Of a DNA stretch of 64,000 bases, positions 14,701 to 27,828 are shown piece by piece. Origin of the DNA: Citrus sinensis (taxonomy: Eukaryota > Streptophyta > Magnoliopsida > Sapindales > Rutaceae); contig NC_068557.1 of NCBI RefSeq assembly GCF_022201045.2, positions 26,141,501-26,205,500 of the forward strand, given 5' to 3'. Position 1 is the first letter of the stretch, and each line of letters opens with the position of its first letter. The position numbers were made by a program, and so were the translations under genes. The notes below the pieces were generated by a model. It was given only the letters and a program-made list of their open reading frames with translations, was not told the DNA's origin and ran no database searches.

Positions 14701-16671
14701 TTTAACTGTTAACCGCTCCTCAAGTGGGGCGTGCTGGAGCACACTGATGTGTTCAGCATCTCTGTCGCCGCCCCACCTGTCTGTCTCTATTACAAACATC
14801 TCTGCAGTTTTATAAAATTAAAATTAAAATTAAAATTAAAAAAAAAAAAAACAGATTGCAGGACACTCTGAACTGAAAGAGCAGAGAAAATGCCAATTCT
14901 TAAAGAAATATTTTTATTTATTTTTATGGTTTGATCGGTCAACTTCATCACATGAAACTCTATTTATTGTCTCATCTGCAGCGCAGTGCACCGAAAAACA
15001 CCATGATGCTTAATTGCTTATGCTTGTGCAGTTACTACTAATTAATTATGTTATTAATGAGTGATAATAAATACTTTATTATTATTATTATTATTATTAT
15101 TTTGTTTCCTAGATAGCCGTGTGGCGATCGCAGTTCTCTGAAACACGCCGCCCTTTTTGACAAAGGCGTCATGGGCGCCCCTGTGGCGTCACCTCACCGA
15201 TGCCAAACTCCTCCTCTTACTAATTCCATCAACGACGTCGTTTCACATGGCGGGTGCCCGACCGCAATTGCTGGAATTCTCCGGAAATTAATTGCCGATG
15301 GCATTAACTAATGTCGAGAGACTGTGCTTCGAGTGGTGTAATGTTATAATATCATGTCGGAAAATTATTGTTTGTTTGATAACTTTATTTATTAAGTGGT
15401 TTAATATATAAATGGAAAATTATTGTCTCAATTTTGTAAGTTTATCATTTCTTTAAAAACATTATGCGAAATTTTAATCAAAATTATATGTTTCTTTTTT
15501 TTTTAGTGCATCACGCACTTGTGACAAGTAAACAAGCAACCAGAAATAACTATGTTTATACCTCTGTCGGGTTAAGAATATTTATTTTGGTCCTAATTTA
15601 GGTCAGTTATAAATTAAAATAAAGTTTACGTTGTAATAAGTTTCACAATCTTGTCTTAAAAGGAACTTGTCTCAACATAGTGATAATTATTTATTTATAT
15701 ATTTTAAAAAACTATACGTTACGTTACATTAAAAGTTTAAGATAAAATAAAATATGAAAATTAAATTAATACAGTGAAACTATAGCGTACATTACTATAT
15801 TAATTTAATTTAATATCATAAAAATGCAAGGAAATAAATAAAGAATCCACCGATTGCCGGTGGAAACATGGGGCGCTGGTTAACATGTTAACGGCGATAT
15901 TATATTAGAGAAATCGTTGTGAAAAATTAATTTAATTAATAGATGGTATCTATAGCCCTAAAAGTGAGTGAGTATGGCTACAATCAGTCTCGTGAGAGCA
16001 CTTGCCAACACTCTTTTTTAATAATAAACTGATTCTCTGAGAAAATGGTTTGATACTCTGTTGTCACCAATAATTGTAAAAAAGTATATATATATAAAAA
16101 AAAAAAAAAAGGATAAAACGTACTTTAAAATTGTCAAAAATTGTAAATGAACAAAGTTCATGAGCAAAGTTGAAACTTTGCTATACATACAGACAAACAC
16201 AGCGTTGTTGGGAGAATGAGATTTCTGTAATTTTTTTTTTTATATGCCAAGCCAAACTTTTAATGTGCAACAAAGAATAATAAAATGTTGGCATTTTAAA
16301 CGACAACTGTTTTCAGGCACAAGATTGATTGAAATTTGACGTGCAAAGCCTTGAATCAGTGTGGATTCAACAAAGTTCCAGTTGAAAATTCTCACAAGAA
16401 TTGAGTACGGGCTGACGAGGATTAGGGAAGTTCTTTGTCAGCAACAGCGCATGAAGCCAAGCAAATGCCGTGCTTGACGTGTTGATTTTCGATTTTCATG
16501 GAAAGTGCTCATTTTCTCAGCACGTTTTGTGCAGCTCTTTTTCACACAAATCTTGTTTTTCGTCGGCTGCAGAAATAGTCTTGCTAACCTAACCAAGCTA
16601 GCTTTACCATGCATTATTTATTATTTTTTAAAATTAAAAAAAAAATCAAGAAAAATATTTTCTTCTATGAT

Positions 16672-16713
<42 letters not shown>
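16672..16713. repeat. (GA)n microsatellite
   Basis: Some twenty GA units in intergenic DNA, flanked by GACAGA and GACGGA variants. Confidence 0.9.
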
Positions 16714-16715
<2 letters not shown>

Positions 16716-18030
16716 GGAAAGCTGATTACATGTTTGATTTGGATTTTGGAAAACAAGTGATAGAGACCCATCATATATAATTTTGTTTTTCTATTATCTG
16801 TTTACAATTTTTCTAATTACCTGTTACGTGAGGAAAGCAAACAAAGGTTAACGACCCTATTTTTTAACTTTTCCTTTTGAAGAATATAAATTATACAATA
16901 CGTAATCCCAAGGGGCCATGGACTCGGGCCGCCAAATCCCCCCTCCCCCCTCCGCCAAAAAAAAAAAAAAAAAAAAAAAAACCAATTGGAAAATAGAAAC
17001 TATTATTTACATTTTGTACCCTAATATACGTTTTGCGTTTTGTACGTTAATATATATGTTTTTTTTTTTATGATCTGACGCCAATAAGTTCCATCGACTT
17101 CCATTATGGGCAACAGTTTTAGATGCATTTCCATTATAACTTGGCCCCGTTAACTTATGTTCTTTTTTCATTATGCCCCAGCTTCCCGGCTCCATGACCA
17201 AGCGGCTGAGTGTTGAGAAACTATCCATTAATAGGAGGCTAAGCCACTATCCCTTCCGTGATTTAAGCCCTTGAGTGTGCGAATATGACTAGAATTTTCT
17301 TTTAGAGATTTGAAAAACAAATCCCATTTATTTTGAGCCCATATACTCAGATTTTTAGATAAGAGTCCCGACATATTCCTGACTACCACAACCATCGTAT
17401 GTGGTAGCGTTTTTTTTTTTTTGTAAAAAGAACTTTTTTTCAACTACCAAATCGACCATTTTGTGAATTATTATTATTATTTTTTTCGGTGCTAGTAACA
17501 GAAAAATGGAACTTTCCAACCACCATACCTAACCCAATCTCATAAGTTTGAAGATTTGTTGTTGCCTTGTCTAGGCATTGGCAAGGCCATGTGAGTTTTG
17601 ATACCCCACAACGCCTTGTTCTTTTCAGTCCCCCCCAAAATTCATTTATTGTCTTTTTTACCGCTTCTGTAAAACCACTCGTACATTACATGATGCCCTA
17701 CAAGGAGAAATGTGGAAATCACATTTCACAAACCAGCAGAGCTCTCTGCAAGCATGTGGATAATTATTCAATATGGTGTGGACTCTTTATCTCTTCACCA
17801 GTACATGTTACCATTTTCGTGTAACAAATTCATGTGGAATTTAATCTCTCCGTATGGCCTTAATCACTTGATTCATGCTCAATTTGATGGCGGATCTTTT
17901 CTCGTGGACATCGGGTGGACTTTTAGCTTTGTTTTCTGAAGATTTTGTCTTCCAAGAAAAGCAAAAATATTGTTCTGTATATCTGCTATTTGTTTGTCAT
18001 TATTAATGGAACATGGTCTCCATCGTTACA

Positions 18031-18056
18031 GACACACACACACACACACACACACA
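18031..18056. repeat. (CA)n microsatellite
   Basis: About a dozen CA units in intergenic DNA. Confidence 0.9.
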
Positions 18057-21000
18057 GTCTTTGAGATAAATAAAGTCATGGTGCATGTGATGACCGATCG
18101 ATGATAATTTAAAATGAAAATGACCAATTAATGCACGCCTATGAATTGCTTCCAATTTCCAATTGACAGTAGGTGTGGGAGCTTCTGCCTGTTGCCGTTC
18201 TCGGAACTTCAATCCCTCATTTCTTTTTTAAATCCCAAAAGAGATTCACTTGTTCTCGTGAGAGGAAGATTGCTAGAGCCTAGAGGCGTTGCTAGAAATA
18301 CAGAGAATATTAATTAATTTATTGGTGATGGAGGTTCTTATTACATTTCTTATATTTTCAGTTTCAAACTTTCAACACGCCTTTTGATGCAAGAGTACTG
18401 TAGGCAAATTGTTGTTAATGCTCTTAAATACCATTGTTTTGAGTAATTAATCTCTAAATTTCGGCTGAGTTTGCGAGTATTCCGCTGCTGGGACTACCAC
18501 AGCCCAGCTGCAAAACAATAATTTCTTATTATCTGAGAGTGTAAATATTGTGATAGTCAAGCAGCTTCGCTGTTACAGCGCAGTATTCTCCTATCCGGAG
18601 CTAGCCTTAAGTTTTCTGGTCAAGTGACAATTTATTACATCAAGATGACTTGTGAATAGATTCAAGCTTAGACGAGCTTTACTAGTGAGGAGGAGGAGGA
18701 GGACGCTAAGGTGTCGTTTGTCAAATTTCCCAGCAGTTTGTTAAAATGCAGTCATCGTAGCATAGCAAAATCGTATCCCCATTCTTTCAAAAGGAGAAAA
18801 AGAAAAAGTCCTGCTCCCGACCATTTACTGTTTGCATGTGTTTTGGCTCTGGAGACCATGTGGGTGTGATGATATAACACGCAGACAACATTCATGTAGA
18901 TGATACAAAATTGACTATCGTTGTACATTTTTTAGAACATGAAGGTAAAATGTGCTGCTGCCACACAATCTCTGCCGAAGATTTTCCTTTATTTATTTAT
19001 TTATTATTTTTTAATTTTCTAATTTTATGCGTGTAGAAGAAAAAAATCTTATCTAAATTGAGACGTCTCAGTCTCCACCACGTTATACTGACTATAAAAT
19101 CGTCCAATAAATCTCGGTCTTTTATGCATACTCATTTTGAAATCAACCAATCACGAGTTTAAGTTGAAAATAACAAGGAAAAAATTTAAAAAAATGTTGA
19201 AAAAAATGTCTAATATAAGACTTTCTCATTTAAACTTGTACACCGGATATGTGCATAAATTGTTTGGGAGATTAAAAAAATTGAATAAAAAAAAGAAGGG
19301 GGGGTAAAAGAAAAGAATAAGAAGCAGTCAATAAAGGCAGTCCATGTCCATGTGAGGAGGAAAGATCGACCCGGTAGTTATGGAAGTTAAGTGTCAACAA
19401 AAATCATCAAAAAGCAAAAATCCAAAAGCTTTGTCCCACCATTATCCTCTCGAGGGCCAAGCGTGAGAGTCTTTTTAGCCCTACGTAATCATATGTTTCT
19501 GTAACCCAAATTCACATATAATTGATTGATTCATCCGTGCGTATTTAACATTTACTTAACTTGTTGTGTAATCAACTGAGTAGTAGTAGACGAGTAGGGC
19601 CTTTGTGGTGAGCAAGAAAGTAGAAACGACTGATAAAGATTAAAGAACACATTGAAATCACAGAGAAACCACGTTGATAAAAATGGAGCCGTGCGAGAGA
19701 TACCCAGCCCACCCATTTGATGCCATTGGACCACGTCAGCTGACTATTTTGGTTTCCCTTGTGCGGATGAATTGAATTGAATTAACTTCCGTTGCGCTTA
19801 AACAGCTCTCACATGATTATGTCACCCAGTCAATTTCTTCTCGAGTCATGACACTCCCACTGGAAGAAAAAAAATTTAAAAGAAGTAAAAACAAAATTCG
19901 ATCACTTTAGTCAAGTGGGTCCAAATAGGATTCCATTAAGCTAATGTGAAAAATTGAAAAAGAAATCGACATCATAAAAGTAGGCAGTTAAGATTAGGTG
20001 ACATTACTACCCCCCAATTTTATTTTATTTTATTTTATTTTTTTTCTCTTTAGGAGGATTAGAATATTAGATGATATGGTTGTTAAAATAATACTGAAAC
20101 GGAGACCTTTCACATGCATGGCGAATTGAGATTAATGCAGCAAATGGAAAAATCTTATCCACATCAATTGCCATTAAGCTGCTTTCACCGACTTTATCGA
20201 AGCCTTTGGAAAATGGAAGGCAACTTCTTCAAAGTTCAAAGCAGGAGATTATATTGCTCTCTCAACCTTATACAAACAAAAGAATCGTAGGAGACGTGTG
20301 AGCAAGCAAATGGGATATTTTTAAAAAGCATTATCCAGAAACAAAATCCGATTCTTTTTTTCTTTTCCTTTTTTTTTTTTTTTTTTATCCCCTCTTAAAG
20401 ATTTAGTTAGTGCTTGGAAACATTAAATATAATATCAACTTGTGTTAAATAGGCCATAGAAAGCGACCACAAGTATTTTTTTTTCTTTACTTAAATTTTT
20501 TAGTAAAATCAGAAGTCTCACTCGTTAAAATATTAATTTTAATGTCTTATTCTTACTCGAATTTAGGCGACCGAAGACCTAAAATATGAAAATATAAGTG
20601 ACCTTTCCCTAAACAATCTTTTTAAAAAATTAAAAAATAGCCGCCTTAAGATTAGACCCATATTTTAAACTTACAAGCCCACTAGGCCATAGCCCAACGT
20701 TTTCCACTAATATCAAGCCTCTGAAACTGACTAACAGACCAGACCAAGAGTGTGCGTTTGTAATTGCTATTTTTTCTTCCCCCCCCCCAAAACAAACAGA
20801 AAACATTGAAAAATATGTATGGTGGCATATTTTCCAAAGCTTTTTTTTTTTTTTGAAAACAAAAAACATTTATCTTTCAAATTATAACTAAAAGATGGAA
20901 AATATTTTCCCATTATTTTTTAGTACTAAACTTATAATAAGACAAAACTATTGGAAGTACGAATTCGATAGGCCCAAATGTTGGGGCCCACTTCATCAAA

Positions 21001-21146
21001 TACGATATTCCCTAATTAAAATTTTGCTCGTATAGTTATTTTATTTTTATTTCAACCGAATACCAGATGGCAATTTTAAAAATGACACCAAATTTTTTTT
21101 AATTTTAATTTTTAGAAAACTAATTTTATGAAATGATATCAAAAGC

Positions 21147-21430
21147 ATACTCAACCTTGAGGGCATGAGTTCAAGTCTCAGTGCAGGGTCAACACTGGAA
21201 CTTAACTTACCTCTCCATAAAAAATGGGGATGGTTAGCTCCCATATTATAATAGGATCGATTTCCCTATGATATTAATGGTGATGGCAAATCTTCCTCTA
21301 ATTTATTAGGATTGATAATTGAGATGTGCTGTAATCGAATTACTTAGGCTAAGTCCCGGCTGATTTTTGATTGTAAAAATCAACGATTGTACTATATTAG
21401 TGTATCAAAAAAAAAAAAATACTCAACCTT
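21147..21430 (+). mobile_element. SINE-like retroposon with 12-bp target-site duplication
   Basis: ATACTCAACCTT occurs at 21147-21158 and again at 21419-21430. Between them lies a 260-bp body that starts with a B-box-like GAGTTCAAGTC and ends in a run of about 12 A. Direct repeats plus an A tail are the marks of target-primed reverse transcription. The body appears 5'-truncated because no A box lies inside it. An A-box-like sequence just left of the first duplication makes the exact left boundary ambiguous. Confidence 0.7.
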
Positions 21431-22484
21431 AAAATATGATTTTCATTCTCAATTATTTTTACATCTATGATGCTTGGTATATACTCATTTTTTTTTTCAC
21501 CTGCGGCTGATGTTTCCAACTACCTACTCGGCAACTCTTGATTAAAAATTCAACGACCGCATACTAAAACATACCCTAACAAAACTGACTACACAAATAA
21601 ATTCCAAAAATTAATAGGCACCGGATCGGGATCGGCACGATTTTCTAATTGATCAGTATAAAGAAAGAGGCAAAATATTTATCTTGGCTATCCAACTGGC
21701 AAGTCAGAGAACCCCTCGGAGGCGAGGAAGGAATATATCCTCTCCGAAGCCTAAAATCTCAAATGAAACGTGGGAAGAACACTGTCAGTGTCACCGCAAT
21801 GAACAATCTCATTCATCCATTCTTAGTGAAGCCTAATGTATAATCTAACAAACTGATATTCAATGGCTAATGCCAAATCAATACAATAGCCGTCATGGTA
21901 GATTGAATGGGAGAGAAGAAAAATGCATATAGATAAAATGACATTCATTTGTACAAATCACAGGCAGTTGCGCAACAATTAAGCAAATTAAGGGCATTGG
22001 CTATCGTTGTACTTCATCATTATATAAATAAATAATAATGCGTCTAGTATATTCTGGGCACAAAAATGTCCAGAGAAAAGACAAAAAGAACTTGGAAACT
22101 AAATGATGGAATAAGCAGAGGAAGTGACAGCGACACTAGCTAAATGTTAATTGCCTTCAAAGCATCTTCTTCTTCTTTTTTTTAACCAATTCATACCCAT
22201 AAGATGTTAACTGCGAGTCTGCGACGTTCTCTAGAATCGTCTAACTTAAACAGCAGTCTCCTTTTTTGTCTACATTTAAGAGCAACCATGAAAAAGTTAG
22301 GACACCGTGATGACTCATGATACACGTGGAGTGTTCGTTGCTACCGAATACAATGGTTACTCTTGTCCATGCAGCGTTGACAGTGATGTCAATAGCGACT
22401 TGGATCTCGTATCTGCAATCCTAAACACTAAGGTTGAGTAGTTATCCTCTGAAAACTAGGGCCAGTGCAGCATCATTTTTTAGG

Positions 22485-22958
22485 GGATATTATCATTTTA
22501 CTATTAATATTATTCTGACATATTATATTAGTATCATAATTTGTCGATAAATATATTTTATTATTAAACATTTACAGCGATATTAATTCATTACTATTCC
22601 GTTAAGAACATTAAAAATTTACTGATATCATAATTCATAAGGGCATCAAAGATATATCTATCTATAAAAATAAAATTATCTGTTAATTTGATAGATAAAT
22701 TATCATTTTACTATCAAAATTTTAAGAGAATTATCGTTTTACTACCAATATTTTTAAAAAATTATCATTTTATTACTAAATTCTTGGGGATAAAATCAAC
22801 TTTTAATTCAATTTTCGTTAAACATTAACTTTTTTTAACGGAATAATATTGAATTGATAACGGTGCAAATATTTGATAATAAAATATATTTTTTTCACAA
22901 ACTATAATACTAACATGATATATCAGAATAACTTTAATAACAAAATAATAATTTTCCC
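22485..22958. mobile_element. Foldback MITE with long terminal inverted repeats
   Basis: The left ~150 bp and the reverse complement of the right ~150 bp align: GGATATTATCATTTTAC against GGGAAAATTATTATTTTG, then TTATTCTGACATAT against TTATTCTGATATAT, then TATATTTTATTAT in both arms. An 8-bp TTTTTAGG flanks both sides (22477-22484 and 22959-22966), consistent with a target-site duplication. There is no coding capacity. Long inverted repeats suggest a Mutator-like or hAT foldback. Confidence 0.75.
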
Positions 22959-24384
22959 TTTTTAGGCCGTATTTTCACTTACGTTCTCAGAGTCCAGGTG
23001 CGATACTCACTCTGCGGTCCTGAAAAAAAAATTGTAAAACAAATAAAACATATTACATACGGTTTGGGTGAATTACAAAACAAACTTTGAAGTAAATTAT
23101 AAAACAAATTTTTAACCGTTCCCCAAGATACTTCTACTACTTCTCCCTCCTAAAACAAAACCTTATTTGTAAACTGATCTTCTCTTCTCTCTCCATTAGA
23201 TCTGAACTCACAACTCTCGATTCATGGCTTTTGCTCTTCTTTTTCAACAAATTTCACCATCACTGAATGTTGAATAAGATCGTTGTTGCTGCCGCTCCGC
23301 TCTCTCTTTTTCTCTCTGCTTTTGTTCTATCTCTGCCACTGTTGTTGCTCTCACTTTCTTCTGCTGCTGCTACTCTGTAATTCATAACGTTTATCATGTA
23401 ATTCAATAATTATTTTATTTAAACTGTTGTAATATTATCTTAATTATAGTTTGAGAAAAATGACAATGTAAAACTTTTTTTTTCTAGTAATGCTAATACT
23501 AAGTTGATTATGGTACGTTTGTTCACGTATTTTTATGATTTAATAATTTTTGTAATTTTAAATGAATTATTAGTTTAGTAAATGAGATTAAATAAAAAAT
23601 TATAGTATTTTTAAATATTAAATATTAGTAAAAATTATTTCTAAAAATGATACTGTAAAAAATATACTCATTGTTTTTATCTTTTTCAATTATGTTTATC
23701 ATATGCATGTTACTGATTTCATTTTTAAAACAAAGGATACTGTAAATAATACCATACATGCATCAGTGAAGCTATTAGCACCCCTTCATTATTCTTATAA
23801 AATCCCACTTCAAATAAATTACAATTAAAGAGAAACAAAAATTAAACATACATAGATTTTTTTTCCAACAAATTACTTGCATTCATAACCAATCCCTTTT
23901 TTTTTTTTAAATGTTACTTCCTATCTAAATAAAATAACTTGTATAAATTTAGAATAATCTATTATTCTTATCATATTTCTTATTGATTAAATATTTTTGT
24001 ACTTAAGATTGCTTTCAAATTATAATGTAAAGTATGTTTAATTTAAGCCAGTGATTAACATTTAAAAATTCTATCACCTAGAAAAGTTTTAATTTGTGTG
24101 TAGAGTAATAATAAGATTGCAAAAGAAATGAAAAATACTTTTGAGTTTAACAAATAAAAGAAAATTAAATGAAAAATTAGAAGTGTATTTACAAAAAGAA
24201 AAAGGATACTTTCATAAATAAAATAAATATAACTAAAAAAAGGGGTGCCAATAGTCTAACTTGACACATATTTATATTTGGAATACAGCAACTATAAAAC
24301 ATCATTTTCATTTTCATTTTTGTTTTCAAAAAATACCAATTCAAAAACAATATCAAACTGGCCCTAAGATTTCATATTAAAATC

Positions 24385-24651
24385 CTGTTTGGTATTGAGG
24401 TAAACAGTTGTAACTTAAAAGCCACAACACTAACGTGTTTGGTAAAATATACTTGCTGTTATAACTTGAAAGCTTAGTTGAATTAATCACACACTTGTAT
24501 GATGAAAAACTTAATATATTTACTAATTTTTGTTAAAATTATTATTTAAAAGCCACATTTACCATACAGTATCAACTTTTATTTCATAGATATGGCCTTT
24601 TTCCACAGCAACTATGAATTAAAGGCTACAGCCTCAATACCAATCTAGGCC
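24385..24651 (-). mobile_element. MITE, family A copy 2 (inverted orientation)
   Basis: Terminal inverted repeats CTGTTTGGTATTGAGG and, from the other end, ATTGGTATTGAGGCTGTAG. Read as reverse complement it aligns with the MITE at 11510-11779 throughout, with many point differences, so both are old copies of one family. It lies about 240 bp beyond the 3' end of S2P. Confidence 0.75.
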
Positions 24652-24886
24652 TAAGTATCTTAATGATCTTACATTTGTTTGAATAATATAAACTGTCACA
24701 CATACATACATGTTATGAATAAAAATATAATGTTTACAGTTTTATTAATAAATCAATTATTAGATAGTATGCATGCATTAATAGGGGAATTCAAGTCGTA
24801 ATAATTTGCCAAAAAAAATTGCAAAAGTATCAACTAATCTAAAAATGAAAGATATTGCTATGTTAAAGAAAAAGAAAGTAATTTTC

Positions 24887-27828
24887 CTACAGAGAGAGAG
24901 AGAGAACACTACTACCTTTCCCTACAAAAAAATTAATGAAGAATGTCATCAGAAAGGTGAGGATTGAAATGAGTGTCCCTCCCATAAGACATACATGAAG
25001 AACTTTTTCCCTCTGCCTTGGGCTCAGTGAAGTGATGAAGCATAGAGTCACCTCGAAAATGGATTCTCCATCTAGAAAATATGCCTAACAGAAAATATTA
25101 TGATTAGAAAAACTGAAACTTGATTTGTAAGAAATGGCATACGGTAATCTTATATAAGCATTCTCATAGCCTAACAGGTACTTAGATTAAACTTATATAA
25201 GCATTCTCACATTAATCTTATGTATTGTATGAAATTAAATTGCTGACGCTACCTAAAGATAACAAGATATCAAGCTCCATCATTGATGATCCTCCGAATA
25301 ATACACATTTCACTCTGCCTGCTTATTAATTTAACACCATCAAACATTGTAACATTTTGTCATTGATGATGATTAAATCTAAAATCCACTTTCATTTGCC
25401 AGCATTTATCTCTCTGACAAGTACCTCTCCTAGATGAAACAAAAATCAGAGAGCAAATGAACCTCATCATAACATGTGAGGTAAAAGCTCTTCAGCTTAA
25501 GAACCTTATGGTCACCACTAATTTCCTGATTAACTACGATGGTTAACAGAAGATTACTTACGACAATTCATTTCTCAGACCCTTTTAATTTAAGAATTCA
25601 ACTTGAATTCAACATACTGCACCCCAATGCAGGCTAATGTTTGCTTGAACAGAATCATGTTCTTACAATAAAATGAAAAATAACAATAACTTACTGGCAA
25701 ACTGTTAAGAAGAGCAAGTGTTAGAGAGACGTGGAATAAGCAAATCAAACTCTTCCTCAGAATGTTTGGAAGATATGCACCAAAAGAAGATGCCCAACGG
25801 GGTTGATACTGAGTTAATGAAACTGATTGAGCCATGAAGATTACATCACCAAAGAAGACAAAAGTTCCACCACAGTGTGGATCCGTAAAGTCAGTAGTCC
25901 TGGTATCAGAAACTGAACTTCTTGAAAGTTGCTTGCACTCCAAGGAATAAGGTCTTGAATATGTAATCTCAACCCATGCCAAACCTGGCAACTGAACCGG
26001 AGTCAAGCAGGACTCCTCCTGTGAATATTTGTCACATATTTATTCAGTCACTAAACAGAATATTTCCACTGGATTTCAAGAAAACAAGAAGTAAAACAGA
26101 ATGATTGATAGACATTACAATGCTTGAAAGCCTTTATTTCATTCCCAAAGATTCAAATATCCACCTTAGAGCACACACAGTGGCTTCCATTTGTTGAAGA
26201 TGTGACCCATCCATCACCACATTTCTTGAGCTTGACAATATCGTTTGCATTCAAGCAGTAAACGTTCTCTAATTTGTTTAGCTGGTCCCCTTCACTGCTA
26301 ACATTAACTGAGATACTTATATCAAAGCACTGAACCGTAACAAATGCAATAAAATCATTGGGACAAGCAGATTGGTTGTCTAACAATTGAATCTTCTTGC
26401 TCTCTTCGATCATATAATTAGAGACGCAGTATCCCTTTCTGCCATCAGCTGCCCTTAAACCAGGATATTTGGAATGACTTGAATTTTGCGGAGTGTATTT
26501 ATCCAGCAAAGCAGCCATCTCCATCCAATCTTGCTCGTTATGGATGTGTATGCCATCCAAAGACACAATCACATCTCCAGGTGACAAATAGCCCGACAAA
26601 GGTGAAGTAGACGGCACATCCAAAACCTATGCAAACCAACCAGATATAGGAAAGTACGTACATGGGAACAATGTGTCAAATCAGAATATATAATGTTTTA
26701 TGTTTGTTTGCACATATAAGAAGTCACGTGAAAAATGTCCGTGGTTGTGGTGAATTACCATGGTGCCTTCACATTGTTTGTAGAAGGGAAACAAGATCAA
26801 GGGCATGAGAAATAGCAGCATTCCACAGACTGCACAACACTAGAGAAGAAACTGCAGGAAATCAGCATTAACTGAAAATAAAGTTCAGTTAAAAATTTAA
26901 CAAATACAATGGCACACAAGCATTTTGTTGCGATATTGAGTGAGCTTCTTACTGCAGCATTATGCCAAATGCCAGCACAATACACACGAAGAACAGTAAA
27001 GCGTGGTAATGACTGCAGCAAGTCCTGATTGAAAGCAACAAGAGCTCCAGGAAATAGAACGGCAAAAAAAACAGCAATGTACTCCACTTGTACGCCCTCA
27101 CTGCTCTTCAATAATCGTAACATCCATTAATAGTATTTAAGTCTTGCTTTTCTGACTTACTGTTCATAATCATATATGTACTGTAAACAAGCATCGTTTG
27201 AGAACAAGAGAAAGCAACCTCACCAGGCAGCAGCTGTAGCATGGCCAAATTCATGCACAGATACTGAAATCAAAGTAGAAAGCAAAAGATAGGCAGCATC
27301 AGCAAGTGATACCTGCAATCACGAACCATAAATAACAACAAAATAATACCAGAGCTACACAATGAAAAATCAACCTTTGCAACCTGACGTGGCAGCATCA
27401 TAACTCGTGTTATTATTAAAGCCACATGTTTGTCCACCATGAATTATTAATTTGATAATACAACGGATAGAAACTCTACTACTAATTCAATTAATGGTGC
27501 CTACCGAGGGCGAAAAGCCAAACAAGAAGAAGAATGCGGCGTCGTTTGAATTCCTTTGAGCAAAAAGATTCCAAACGAGAAGGAAGCTGAGTGCAAGCAG
27601 CAGCGTGAGGCTGAAACCGACGCCGATGGAGAACCAAACTCTTAGCCAAGCGGCATGTCTTCGTCCAAAACGGGACAGAGCGTCATTCAAAGCACGGATT
27701 TTGAAATCGCAGTAACAGCACGAAACGGTGTAGGCGGTGTTATATTCGGGTGCGGTTGCGCCCACCGGAAGAAGGGACGACTGCCTCCTTCTTCTTCTCC
27801 CGAATCTTCTCAGTCTCCTCCCATCCAT
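24887..27828 (-). CDS. S2P: Membrane-bound transcription factor site-2 protease (S2P), 542 aa
   Basis: Intramembrane zinc protease of the Golgi that releases membrane-tethered transcription factors (plant bZIP17/28 type) after S1P cutting. Coding exons (descending): 27828-27505, 27312-27224, 27103-26953, 26839-26759, 26626-26165, 26018-25695, 25084-24887; 1629 nt in frame. The zinc motif HEFGH is at residues 128-132 and the third-ligand motif LDG at 481-483, both in hydrophobic segments. A PDZ-like stretch (GDVIVSLDG, about 232-240) sits in the large fifth exon. The N-terminus is Arg-rich, followed by a long hydrophobic segment (about residues 67-92). The ATG starts MDGRRLRRFG; an upstream extension begins at TTG and is rejected. 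The last codons and the TAG stop are built from a CT repeat. The gene is divergent from ARPC2A, with 1.6 kb between start codons. Confidence 0.95.

Larger units (their letters stand above)
6500..24886. other. 18-kb gene-free intergenic region
   Basis: No open frame here has family resemblance, codon pattern or splice context of a gene; the open frames present are short, low-complexity and mostly begin at TTG. The stretch is AT-rich and holds SINE-like elements (about 7.5, 10.5 and 21.2 kb), MITEs (11.5, 22.5 and 24.4 kb), microsatellites and long A/T runs. A 100-bp patch at 6650-6755 ending in a T-run looks like a further SINE fragment on the minus strand. Less AT-rich patches at 11050-11210, 12350-12490, 14580-14790 and 15110-15330 carry ACGT-core motifs but no coding signal. 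Confidence 0.7.
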
